A DNA stretch of 64,000 nt, from the NCBI GenBank assembly GCA_012515235.1, contig JAAYYU010000113.1, positions 62,001 to 126,000 of the forward strand, read 5' to 3'. This document shows, piece by piece, positions 26,340 to 34,984 of this stretch. Below the pieces are notes generated by a model. That model searched no databases. It saw only the letters and a list, made by a program, of their open reading frames with translations, and was not told where the DNA came from. Source of the DNA: Candidatus Anammoximicrobium sp. Lineage in GTDB: Bacteria > Planctomycetota > Planctomycetia > Pirellulales > Pirellulaceae. A program made the translations under genes and the position numbers. Every line of letters begins with the position of its first letter. The stretch's first letter is position 1.

Positions 26340-29318
26340 ATGAATACGACGGCCGCGCAGCCTGCCACCGAGGCGATCGCTGCGTTAGAACGGGAATTAC
26401 AGACCAGCCTGCGAGGTGACGTCTATGTGGACCGCATGAGCCGCGGATTGCACGCGACGGACGCCAGCCACTACCAGATGATGCCGGCTTGCGTGGCGGT
26501 GCCGCGGGACGAGGCCGACTGTATCGCGGCGGTCGCGGCGGCAGGCCGATTGGGCGTGCCGATCACGCCCCGCGGCGGGGCGACGTCGCTGTCGGGGCAG
26601 ACCTTTGGACACGGGCTGGTGCTGGACGTTTCCAAGTACATGGACCAGGTGCTGGAGGTGAACGCCGAGGAGCGTTGGGCGCGAGTCCAGCCCGGCGTGA
26701 TCCGCGATCTGCTGAACGCGCAACTCACCCCGTCACAGCTGCACTTCGCCCCCGATCCGGCGACCGGCAATCGGGCCACGGTCGGCGGGATGATCGGCAA
26801 CAACGCCTCGGGGACGCGGTCGATCGTCTACGGCAAGACGATCGACCACGTGATTTCGTGCAAGGTCGTGCTGGCCGACGGGACCGTGATGGAATTGGAA
26901 CCCGTCAGCGACGAGCACTGGCAGCGGCGCAGCGCGGGCAGTTCACGCGAGGCGAAAATTTACCGCGGGGTCGGCGAAATCATCGCTCGCAACCGGGACG
27001 AGATTCTGGCCCGGTATCCCAAGGTCATGCGGCGAGTGTCGGGTTACAACCTGGACGAATTCGTCGACGGGGCTGGCTACACGGGGCCGATCGGCGGGCG
27101 AAATCTGGACGGGCATCGCATGTGGAACCTGTCGAATCTGATCGTCGGCAGCGAGGGCACGCTGGCGTGCGTGCTGGAAGCCAAACTGCGGCTGACGCAG
27201 CTGCCGGGCGCGACGGCGCTGGCGATCGTGCATTTCGACGAGGAACTGGCGGCGCTGCGGAACGTGCCGGAGATTCTCACGTATCAGCCCAGCACGGTCG
27301 AATTGCTGGATGAACTGGTCATCCGCGAATCGCTCACCAACGCGGCGACGCGGCAGCTGGCGACGTTCTTCGAGGGGCATCCCAAGGCGGTGCTGATCGT
27401 CGAAATGTTCGGCGACGACGCGGCCGCTGCCCGGCGGCGGGTCGAAGACATGGTGGCCAGCCTGAAGCGCAAGCGGATCGGCTACGCCTGGACCGTCCGC
27501 GCCGACAAGCCGGACCAGGCCAGCGTGTGGGCCGTGCGCAAAGCCGGCTTGGGCTTGATCAGCAACGTGCCGGGCCCGGTGAAAGGCCAGGCGTTCATTG
27601 AAGATGCGTGCGTGCCGGTCGAAATGCTGGCGGAATACGTCCAGCGGCTGCAGGCCGTCTGCCGCGAGTTCGACGTCCCGACCACGATGTACGCGCACGC
27701 CAGTGTCGGCGTGATCCACTTCCGACCGCAGCTGGATCTGCACTTGCCGGAGCACCGCCAGAAGATGGTGGCCATCGCCAACCGGGCCTTCGAGCTGGTC
27801 TGCCAGTACGGCGGCTCGTTTGCCGGCGAGCACGGCGACGGGTTGGTGCGCGGCGAGTTCGTCCCGCGGTACTTCGGGCCGCAGTTGACCGAGGCGTTCC
27901 GGCAAATCAAAGGCCTGTTCGATCCGGGCAACGTGATGAATCCCGGCAAGATCATCGACACGCCGTCGATGATCAGCCACCTGCGGTACGGCGACGCATA
28001 TCGTCCGGCCGCCGTGCCGACGCTGTTCCACTATCGCGAACAGGGCGGGTTTCAACTGGCCGTCGAACAGTGCAACGGCGTCGGCGCGTGCCGGAAACAG
28101 GACGCCGGCTCGATGTGCCCCAGCTTCATGGCCACGAAGGACGAGGAGGCGTCCACGCGCGGCCGGGCGAACGCGCTGCGGCTGGCCATGTCGGGCCAGT
28201 TGGGCGACGACGCGCTGGCGTCCGAACGGATGAAGGAGGTGCTGGATCTGTGCCTGGCGTGCAAAGCGTGCAAGAGTGAATGCCCCAACGCGGTCGATAT
28301 GGCCCGGCTGAAGAGCGAAGTCCTGCAGATGCACCACGATCGGCACGGCGTGCCGCTGGGGTATCGGATGATCGGCGACATGCCGCGGATGGCCCGCTGG
28401 CTGGCCGGCCCGCTGGCTCATGTCGTCAATTTCGCAGCCCGTCTGCCGGGTTATGGCTGGTTGCTGGAAAAGATCGGCGGCATCGACCGGCGGCGGCCCA
28501 TGCCGCCGTTTGCCACGCGGACCCTGGGCCAGTTGCTGCGGGCAAAAAAAGTAGGACGGGTCCCCAGACCCGTCCGGGACGGATCTGGAGATCCATCCTA
28601 CTCCGCGCGGCCCAAGGTCGTGCTGTTCGACGACACGTACGTGAACTACATGGAGCCGCACGTCGGGATTTCGGCCGTCGAGTTGCTGGAGGGCTGCGGC
28701 TACGAAGTGATTCTCGCCCGGGCCGGCTGCTGCCAGCGGCCGCGATTGTCCAAGGGGCTGGTGCGCCAGGCCAAGCGCGACGGCACGAAGACCATGCAGA
28801 AGCTGGACGTGTACGCCCGCCAAGGGCTGCCGATTGTGTGCCTGGAGCCGTCCTGCGCCTCGGCGCTGGCCGACGATCTGCCGGATTTGATCGACGACGC
28901 CGAGCTGGGCCGGCGGGTGGCGGCCTGTGTCACGATGATCGACGTGTTTCTGGATCGCGAGGTGGCGGCGGGCCGAATTCCGCCGCTGGCGGCCAAGGCC
29001 AGCACGTTCCTGTTGCACGGCCATTGTCATCAGAAGTCCGAATTCGGCACGGCGGCGATCCACCGGCACTTTGCGCGGATGCCGGGTGTCGCGTGCGAGG
29101 AAGTCGACTCCGGCTGCTGCGGGATGGCCGGCTCGTTTGGCTACGAGCATTACGAGCTTTCGCTGCAGGTGGGCGAACGGCGGCTGTTCCCGGCCGTGCG
29201 GCAAGCCGTGGCCGACGACAAGACCGTGATCGCCTGCGGCATCAGCTGCCGGCATCAGCTGCGCGACGCGCTGGGCGTCGAGGCCAAGCACTGGGTGGAA
29301 GTGGTGCGGCCTGGCTGA
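26340..29318 (+). CDS. FAD-linked oxidase with Fe-S and CCG domains (glycolate oxidase / D-lactate dehydrogenase type)
   Basis: This 992-aa protein joins the GlcD and GlcF functions. A PCMH-type FAD-binding domain (about 55-190; PRGGATSLSGQTFGHG and GGMIGNNASGTRS) is followed by the FAD-oxidase C-terminal domain (about 240-520; YAHASVGVIHFRP, GGSFAGEHGDGLVRGEF). Two 4Fe-4S motifs follow (CNGVGACRKQDAGSMCP near 577; CLACKACKSECP near 637), then two cysteine-rich CCG domains (AGCCQRP near 795; DSGCCGMAGSF near 922). It likely oxidises a 2-hydroxy acid and passes electrons to the quinone pool. GGAG precedes the ATG at 26340. Seventeen residues (738-754) are encoded by an inserted palindromic element in the linker before the first CCG domain; they look dispensable. 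Confidence 0.88.
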   Translation: MNTTAAQPATEAIAALERELQTSLRGDVYVDRMSRGLHATDASHYQMMPACVAVPRDEADCIAAVAAAGRLGVPITPRGGATSLSGQTFGHGLVLDVSKYMDQVLEVNAEERWARVQPGVIRDLLNAQLTPSQLHFAPDPATGNRATVGGMIGNNASGTRSIVYGKTIDHVISCKVVLADGTVMELEPVSDEHWQRRSAGSSREAKIYRGVGEIIARNRDEILARYPKVMRRVSGYNLDEFVDGAGYTGPIGGRNLDGHRMWNLSNLIVGSEGTLACVLEAKLRLTQLPGATALAIVHFDEELAALRNVPEILTYQPSTVELLDELVIRESLTNAATRQLATFFEGHPKAVLIVEMFGDDAAAARRRVEDMVASLKRKRIGYAWTVRADKPDQASVWAVRKAGLGLISNVPGPVKGQAFIEDACVPVEMLAEYVQRLQAVCREFDVPTTMYAHASVGVIHFRPQLDLHLPEHRQKMVAIANRAFELVCQYGGSFAGEHGDGLVRGEFVPRYFGPQLTEAFRQIKGLFDPGNVMNPGKIIDTPSMISHLRYGDAYRPAAVPTLFHYREQGGFQLAVEQCNGVGACRKQDAGSMCPSFMATKDEEASTRGRANALRLAMSGQLGDDALASERMKEVLDLCLACKACKSECPNAVDMARLKSEVLQMHHDRHGVPLGYRMIGDMPRMARWLAGPLAHVVNFAARLPGYGWLLEKIGGIDRRRPMPPFATRTLGQLLRAKKVGRVPRPVRDGSGDPSYSARPKVVLFDDTYVNYMEPHVGISAVELLEGCGYEVILARAGCCQRPRLSKGLVRQAKRDGTKTMQKLDVYARQGLPIVCLEPSCASALADDLPDLIDDAELGRRVAACVTMIDVFLDREVAAGRIPPLAAKASTFLLHGHCHQKSEFGTAAIHRHFARMPGVACEEVDSGCCGMAGSFGYEHYELSLQVGERRLFPAVRQAVADDKTVIACGISCRHQLRDALGVEAKHWVEVVRPG
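28551..28601. mobile_element. 51-bp palindromic element inserted in frame in the glycolate-oxidase-type gene
   Basis: The ends GTAGGA and TCCTAC are inverted repeats. Inside are two hairpins: GGACGGGTC-CCCA-GACCCGTCC (28554-28575) and GGATCT-GG-AGATCC (28581-28594). The element is exactly 17 codons long and begins at a codon boundary, adding VGRVPRPVRDGSGDPSY to the protein. It behaves like the protein-coding palindromic elements known in Rickettsia. Confidence 0.7.
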
Positions 29319-29422
29319 CCCCTGACTTTGACTGGCTGACCCCGCAACCGCGGCGTGCTACACTGGTTGCCTCAGAACGGGCTACGACATCTGATCCTCC
29401 GCCGTCGAAAGGAGACCACCGC

Positions 29423-30502
29423 ATGATCCGGCAGCCAAGTCAACCATCGCAAGGATCTGGGCAGATCAAGTTCGCGTTGCTGCTCTGGGCCGGCCTTGCC
29501 GTGGCCGCGTCGCCGGCGCCAGCCGCGGACTACCAGGTGACGGAGAACGACCAGGAGATCAAGATCGTCACGCCGCAGTTGGAAGCGGCGATCCGCAAGC
29601 AAGGCTACGTCTCCGGCGTGGCCGCCCGCTCGCTGCTGGACAAGAAGACCGGCTTCCGCGACGCGGGGTTCGGGCTGGACATCGTCGACTGGATCATGGA
29701 GCCCGGCAGCGACGAGGCGTACCGCGAGCAGCTGGAACCGGAATTGCTCTACCAGGCCCACAACCTGTGGCACGGCAAGCGGCTGAAACGGTCGATCGAA
29801 GGCCCGCAGATCTGCACGCAGGCCAAGAAGCTGACGCCGGAAGTGATCCGCGGCGACGACTTCGTCGCGGTGCGGCAGGGCTTTCACTATCGCACGGCGG
29901 CGCCCGGCAAGAAGACCGGTTCGCGGTGGACGCAGCTGATCGTGTTCCCCGCCGGCCAGCGGTACTTCATTTCGATGGACCGCATCGACGCGGTCAACAG
30001 CAGCGAGGCCATGTTCCTGCGGATCGACATGCCCGGACATCTGAAGCACAAGCAGGGCGACACGTTCCAGGAGATCTACCTCAGCTATCTGGGCGGACCC
30101 GAGGGGCAGCGGCTCCCGGCCAGCGAGTTCTTCCAGAATTTTGCCCCGGACGAAAGATTTCATTACGCGCGGGAATCCCACCCCGCGCCTGAACGGTTCA
30201 TCCGCGCCTATCGGCTGCGCGATCCGGCGACCGGCCGCACCGGTCCCTGGCTGGCGGGCATGACGCTAGATCCCGGCGTGGTGTACGAAGCCTGGTGCCA
30301 CCAGCGCGGGTATGTCTGCATGATCCAGGAGTTCGGCGGCCGGCCGGTCCGGGCGGGCGGTTCGTTCAGCGCGGCGTTCGTCGTCGGCTACTTCGATACG
30401 ATGGAAGAAATGCACGCGGTCTACGATCGCTATCGCGGCGCAACGGCGCTGAACGTCAGCCCGGCCGGATGGCAACTCGCGCCGGCATCCGCTGACAAGT
30501 AG
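29423..30502 (+). CDS. Exported protein of unknown function, 359 aa
   Basis: I do not recognise the family. A signal peptide is clear (hydrophobic FALLLWAGLAVAASPAPAAD, cleavage near residue 35). The mature part is beta-rich with many aromatics, e.g. GFRDAGFGLDIVDWIMEPG, RYFISMDRIDAVNSS and GQRLPASEF. This is consistent with a concanavalin-like or galactose-mutarotase-like beta-sandwich, though this is a guess. GAAAGGAG sits about nine bases upstream of the ATG at 29423. It follows the FAD/Fe-S gene by 104 bp on the same strand and precedes another exported protein. Confidence 0.75.
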   Translation: MIRQPSQPSQGSGQIKFALLLWAGLAVAASPAPAADYQVTENDQEIKIVTPQLEAAIRKQGYVSGVAARSLLDKKTGFRDAGFGLDIVDWIMEPGSDEAYREQLEPELLYQAHNLWHGKRLKRSIEGPQICTQAKKLTPEVIRGDDFVAVRQGFHYRTAAPGKKTGSRWTQLIVFPAGQRYFISMDRIDAVNSSEAMFLRIDMPGHLKHKQGDTFQEIYLSYLGGPEGQRLPASEFFQNFAPDERFHYARESHPAPERFIRAYRLRDPATGRTGPWLAGMTLDPGVVYEAWCHQRGYVCMIQEFGGRPVRAGGSFSAAFVVGYFDTMEEMHAVYDRYRGATALNVSPAGWQLAPASADK

Positions 30503-30577
30503 GCCGGGTGTGCTCACTCGGCGTCGCTTCGCAAGCCTCGCCGTTCGTTCGTGGTTCCCGAATCAGGAAACGCCTTC

Positions 30578-31780
30578 ATGGTTCTTCTACATCGCGTTAC
30601 GAACGCCTTCCAGCGTTTGGGGCAAGCGTGGCCCTGCCGGGCCGTATGGATTGGCTTGGCAGGCTTGTGGTGTTGCGACGTCGCTCAGGCGGATCGCCCG
30701 CCGGCCGCGGTCTCGCAACCGGACGCGGGGCGGGAGCGGGTCGTCTTCGACGTGGAACTGGCCGATCCCGTATCCCCGTCGACACCGCCACGCGTTCATC
30801 GGGTGGTTCAGTTTCGGGATCAAAACGGCTTTCCGGTGGGGTACGCCCTGCGCATCGCGACGCCCATTTGCTTTGAAAACGAGCGCAAGGTCCTGGACGT
30901 GACCATGCATTGGAATGCGGTGGGCTGTTACGAGCGGCTCGAATGGCCGCGGGAAAAGCCGTTGACCAAGAAGAACCTTGTCCCGTTTACGGCGGAGGAT
31001 TACGCCAAGCTGGATTCGATTCTCAAGGACCAGGACTCGATTCTCGCCACACACTCGCTCGCCTTTCTGGCCAAACCGGTCAAGGACGCCCAGGGCATCG
31101 ATGGCTTGTCGGGCGCCACTCCGTTGACGGTTCAGGAGTCAGTGATCCAAGACGCGGCCTACGAGACTTGGGTCATGTGGCGCTGGGCCAATGGAAAAAT
31201 CGTCCCGAAACTGTGCCACCTGACCGAGCAGAGCTGCACTCCCGCCTATCTGAAGCAGCTCTTGTATTCCCAGGATCGGCGATATGTCGATTTCGCCCTG
31301 AACTACGCCATTGCTCATCATCCGGCCGATGCCCAATTCCTGGAGGATGTCTTCTGCGTCCTGGAGCGTGGCGACAGGGAGCACGTCGTCCTTTCGCTCC
31401 GATTCTTGAAAGGTTTTATGAAAGACAAGGAGCCGTTGCACGCCCGCCTGATCGAGTCCTACGGTCGAATGAAGAGCATGAGCAGTCCGCTCATTTTGGA
31501 CTTTCTTGCGGCGGAACGGGACCTGCCTCGGACCACGCTGGAAGGACTCACCGGGCACCTGGACCGGCTGCCGTACTTTCAGGTCAACCAGATTCTCCGC
31601 TTGCTGGAACAGCGGAATTTCTTTACCAAGAAGACGGAATCCGATGTCGTGCGACTGCTGGACGGCAACGACTTCTTCGTCGCCCGCCGGGCGTGCGAGC
31701 ATTTGCAGAAACAGAACCTGGGCAGCGAGACGCAAGAGAAGATCAACGCTTTCCGCCAGCGGTATCGCGACCGGTTGTAG
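30578..31780 (+). CDS. Exported protein with a candidate FMN-attachment motif (D-G-L-S-G-A-T)
   Basis: This 400-aa protein has a hydrophobic signal (AVWIGLAGLWCCDVAQA). I do not recognise a named family. The N-terminal half is beta-rich. Near residue 170 GIDGLSGATPLTV matches the D-x-x-[ST]-G-A-[ST] sequence at which ApbE links FMN covalently to extracytoplasmic flavoproteins such as NqrC and RnfG. The C-terminal 200 residues look helical, with HEAT-like repeats (DRRYVDFALNYAIAHHPADA; REHVVLSLRFLKGFM). The ATG at 30578 is preferred over the one at 30551 because AGGAAA precedes it. It lies 65 bp before the alpha-fucosidase gene and may be cotranscribed. Confidence 0.68.
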   Translation: MVLLHRVTNAFQRLGQAWPCRAVWIGLAGLWCCDVAQADRPPAAVSQPDAGRERVVFDVELADPVSPSTPPRVHRVVQFRDQNGFPVGYALRIATPICFENERKVLDVTMHWNAVGCYERLEWPREKPLTKKNLVPFTAEDYAKLDSILKDQDSILATHSLAFLAKPVKDAQGIDGLSGATPLTVQESVIQDAAYETWVMWRWANGKIVPKLCHLTEQSCTPAYLKQLLYSQDRRYVDFALNYAIAHHPADAQFLEDVFCVLERGDREHVVLSLRFLKGFMKDKEPLHARLIESYGRMKSMSSPLILDFLAAERDLPRTTLEGLTGHLDRLPYFQVNQILRLLEQRNFFTKKTESDVVRLLDGNDFFVARRACEHLQKQNLGSETQEKINAFRQRYRDRL

Positions 31781-31845
31781 GCGCTGGGGAGCACCGTGGG
31801 GATCATCTGCCTGCGCGCGTCGCAGGCACACGGGGAGAGGGGCCC

Positions 31846-33582
31846 ATGAAATCGATCGCGCTTGTTTCCGCAGCTTTGTTGTTGGCCGTCGCGTCGTCGA
31901 GCCGCCAGCCGCTGGTTGCCGGGGAATCCGATCCGGTTCCCTCGGCGGCCGCTCCGCGCCCCTATCCCGACCGCCTGCAGTGGTGGGCGGAGGCGCGGTT
32001 TGGGATGTTCATCCACTGGGGGCCGGTGAGCCTGAAGGGCACGGAGATCAGCTGGTCGCGGGCGAACACCAATCCCCGGTGCCCGAACAAGGGCGCCATT
32101 CCCGCGGACGTGTATGACAATCTGTACCAGGAATTCAACCCGACCAGGTTCGACGCGGCCCAGTGGGTCGCCATCGCCAAGGCCGCGGGGATGAAGTACC
32201 TGGTGCTGACCGCCAAACATTGCGACGGCTTCCTGCTCTGGCATTCGCAGGCCAGCGACTACAACGTCTCCCGGACGCCGTTCCGGCGGGACCTCTGCGC
32301 AGAACTGGCCCAGACGGCGCGGGCCCAGGGCCTGCGGATCGGCTGGTATTTCTCGCCGATGGACTGGCGCGATCCCGATTTCCGCACCGAGCGCAATGCG
32401 GCGTTCCTCGGCCGGATGCAAGCGGAACTGCGTGAGCTGTTGACCAACTACGGCCCGATTGACGTGCTGTGGTTCGACTGGGACGGGCGCGAGCCGCTGT
32501 ACGACCAGGCACGGACCTACGAAATCGTCAAGACCCTCCAGCCGGACGCCGTCATCAACAACCGCCTGGACCTGGGCCCCGGCAACAACAACCGCCAACT
32601 CCTCTCGCCTTTCGCCGAATACTGCACCCCGGAGCAGCAAGTCGGCGCCTATGACGATCAGCGTCCGTGGGAGTCCTGCATGACGACCTCGCGCAAGAAC
32701 CAGTGGGCCTGGGGCGGCGCAGACGACGGCGTGAAGTCGCTGGAAGTCTGCCTGGGCATGTTGATCCGTTGCGCCGGCGGCGACGGCAACCTGCTGTTGA
32801 ACGTGGGCCCGATGCCGACCGGCGAAATCGCGCCGGAGCAGGCGAACCTGCTGCGCGAAATGGGCGCGTGGCTGGCGCGCCACGGCGAGAGCATCTACGG
32901 CACGCGCGGCGGGCCGTTCTTGCCGGGCGATTACGGCGTCTCGACGCGGAAGGGGAACAGGATCTACCTGCACGTGCTGGAATGGCCCGACGAAACGCTG
33001 AAGCTCCCGGCGATTCCTGCGACGATCGTGGGCAGCCGCGTGTGGGACGGCGGCAAGGCGGAGGTGCGGCAAACGGCGGCCGGCCTGGAAGTCTTCGTTG
33101 CGGAGGCCGAACGCCGGCCGCTGGACACCGTCGTCGTGCTGGAACTGGACCGGTCCGCGCTCGAATTCGCTGCGCTGGCCGTCCCCGGCGCGGTCTCGCT
33201 GGCCGCCCAAGCCAAGGCGACCGCCTCGAACGTGTACCAGCGGCTGGCGCAATTCGGCCCCGACAAAGCCGTGGACGGCAATCGCGAGACGCGATGGGCC
33301 ACCGACTCGGGCACGACGTCCGCCTGGCTGGAAGTGGACCTCGGCCAGCCGACGCGTTTCAGCCGTGCCTCAGTCCGGCAAGCGTATCCGGAACTGAACC
33401 GCGTCCGCAAGTTCGCGATCGAGGTTTGGCACAAGGACGGCTGGACGCCGTGTTACCGTGGTGAGGATCTCGGCGCAAAGCTCTCCGCCCGCTTCGACCC
33501 GGTGACCGCACAACGGGTGCGGCTGAACATCACCGAAGCCACCGACGGGCCGACGATCTGGGAGTTCCAGCTGTTCAAGTAG
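31846..33582 (+). CDS. Alpha-L-fucosidase, GH29, with C-terminal F5/8 type C domain
   Basis: This 578-aa exported enzyme has signal MKSIALVSAALLLAVASSS. GH29 signatures are clear: RFGMFIHWGPVS, KYLVLTAKHCDGF, and the nucleophile aspartate in DVLWFDWDG (about residue 211). SPFAEYCTPEQQ and LLLNVGPMPTGEI complete the barrel. After a beta-sandwich, the last 140 residues form a discoidin-like F5/8-C module (ASNVYQRLAQFGPDKAVDGN; TSAWLEVDLGQPTRFSRASV), likely to bind glycan. It releases L-fucose from fucosylated or sulfated polysaccharides. GGGGAGAGGGG precedes the ATG at 31846. The FucU-type mutarotase (51636-52073) and the aldose epimerase next door fit fucose use. Confidence 0.93.
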   Translation: MKSIALVSAALLLAVASSSRQPLVAGESDPVPSAAAPRPYPDRLQWWAEARFGMFIHWGPVSLKGTEISWSRANTNPRCPNKGAIPADVYDNLYQEFNPTRFDAAQWVAIAKAAGMKYLVLTAKHCDGFLLWHSQASDYNVSRTPFRRDLCAELAQTARAQGLRIGWYFSPMDWRDPDFRTERNAAFLGRMQAELRELLTNYGPIDVLWFDWDGREPLYDQARTYEIVKTLQPDAVINNRLDLGPGNNNRQLLSPFAEYCTPEQQVGAYDDQRPWESCMTTSRKNQWAWGGADDGVKSLEVCLGMLIRCAGGDGNLLLNVGPMPTGEIAPEQANLLREMGAWLARHGESIYGTRGGPFLPGDYGVSTRKGNRIYLHVLEWPDETLKLPAIPATIVGSRVWDGGKAEVRQTAAGLEVFVAEAERRPLDTVVVLELDRSALEFAALAVPGAVSLAAQAKATASNVYQRLAQFGPDKAVDGNRETRWATDSGTTSAWLEVDLGQPTRFSRASVRQAYPELNRVRKFAIEVWHKDGWTPCYRGEDLGAKLSARFDPVTAQRVRLNITEATDGPTIWEFQLFK

Positions 33583-33611
33583 TCGCTTGTGCAGCGGGAA
33601 GCCTGACGATG

Positions 33612-33628
33612 CCACGGGCAAGCCGTGG
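33612..33628. repeat. Short palindrome shared with the 17.3-kb region
   Basis: CCACGG-GCAAG-CCGTGG lies between convergent genes. Thirteen bases (33617-33629) recur in inverted form at 17349-17361. No T-run follows. Confidence 0.45.
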
Positions 33629-33714
33629 GCGTTGGGGGGCGAAGTCAAGTCGGGACGGATGGGGCGATGGCGGCGCGCCCGCGGTGGTCGGTTTTACGGC
33701 CGACGGATTGCCAA

Positions 33715-34878
33715 TCACTGCGGCACGCTGAACTTGTGCACCGTCGTGTGGTGATAAGTCTCGCCCGGCCGCAGCACCGGCGACGGGAACTGAGGCTGAT
33801 TCGGCGCGTCGGGGAAGTGCTGCGTTTCCAGACAGAAGCCGTCGTACGGCGCGTACGGACGTCCGCCGGCTTGCCAACGGTTGTCCAGGATCCGGGCCGT
33901 AAAGAACTGGACGCCGGGCTTGGTGGTCCAGACGTCCATCATGCGGCCGCTGTGCGGGTCCGCCACGTGGGCGACCAGCGGCAACGATTCGCCGGGCCGT
34001 CGTTTCAGGACGTAACAGTGGTCGTAGTTCTCGCCCTCGACCTGCTTGATGCGAGCCCCCATCGCGTGCGGGCTGGTAAAGTCCATGACCGTATCCTGAA
34101 CCCGGCGGATCTCGCCGGTGGGCAGTTTCTGGTCGTTCACCGGCAGATAAGCGTCCGCGTGCAGGGTCAGGATGTGCCTTAGGATGTCGCCGGAGCCTGC
34201 GCCGGACAGATTCCAGTAAGTGTGGTTTGTCAAGTTGACGATGGTCGGCTTGTCCGTGGTGGCCGTGTAGTCCATCTTCAGTTCATTCTCGTCGGTCAGC
34301 GAGTACACCAGCCGGACCTGCAGCGTGCCCGGATAGCCTTCGTCGCCGTCGGGGCTGGTCAGCGTCAATTCGACGGCCGCGGCGCCGTCCTGCGGCCGCA
34401 GCGCCGCCTGCCAGACCTTCTTCTGAAAACCGTGGCGTCCGCCGTGGATGTGAAACTTGCCGGCGTTGGGCGTCAAGCGATACTCTACGCCGTCGATCGT
34501 CACCTTGGCCCCCGCGATGCGATTGGCGTAGCGGCCGACGACGGAGCCGAACAGCGGATGGCCGCGCAGATAGTCGTCGAAGGTGTCCATGCACAGCGTG
34601 ATGTTGGCCCACTTGCCGTCCCGGTCCGGCGTCCTGACCGAGGTGATCGTGGCCCCGTAGGTCATGACCTTCACCTCCAGGCCGTGGGCGTTGGTCAGCG
34701 TGACCAGATCGACTTGCGTGCCGTCGGGCAGGCGGCCGTACGGGGACTTGGTGACGGACGGGGCGCGCACGGCGTCGGCGGCGACGAGGAAAGACGCCGG
34801 GACGAACAGCGACAGAAGAACTGCCGTTGGGACGGCGGCGGAAAAGACGCGACGATGCGAGAGCAAGGGCAGGGGCAT
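33715..34878 (-). CDS. galM: Aldose 1-epimerase (mutarotase), exported
   Basis: This 387-aa GalM-family beta-sandwich enzyme interconverts alpha and beta anomers of aldohexoses. Family blocks are GSVVGRYANRIAGA, FHIHGGRHGFQKKVW, the catalytic histidine in NLTNHTYWNLSG and the catalytic glutamate in GFCLETQHFPDAPN. A leading hydrophobic stretch (VPTAVLLSLFVPASFLVAA) indicates export, typical of planctomycete GalM proteins. It is convergent with the alpha-fucosidase gene and shares a strand with the Tat aldo/keto reductase 106 bp upstream. Confidence 0.93.
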   Translation of the reverse strand: MPLPLLSHRRVFSAAVPTAVLLSLFVPASFLVAADAVRAPSVTKSPYGRLPDGTQVDLVTLTNAHGLEVKVMTYGATITSVRTPDRDGKWANITLCMDTFDDYLRGHPLFGSVVGRYANRIAGAKVTIDGVEYRLTPNAGKFHIHGGRHGFQKKVWQAALRPQDGAAAVELTLTSPDGDEGYPGTLQVRLVYSLTDENELKMDYTATTDKPTIVNLTNHTYWNLSGAGSGDILRHILTLHADAYLPVNDQKLPTGEIRRVQDTVMDFTSPHAMGARIKQVEGENYDHCYVLKRRPGESLPLVAHVADPHSGRMMDVWTTKPGVQFFTARILDNRWQAGGRPYAPYDGFCLETQHFPDAPNQPQFPSPVLRPGETYHHTTVHKFSVPQ

Positions 34879-34984
34879 GATTCAACACCGTTTGGGCGAA
34901 GATGCGGCCGGTGAAGGATGGGGACCGTGGTCCGGTGGGCCGCGAAGACTTGGCCCACCCTGCGTTGTCTGACCTGACCCCGCG

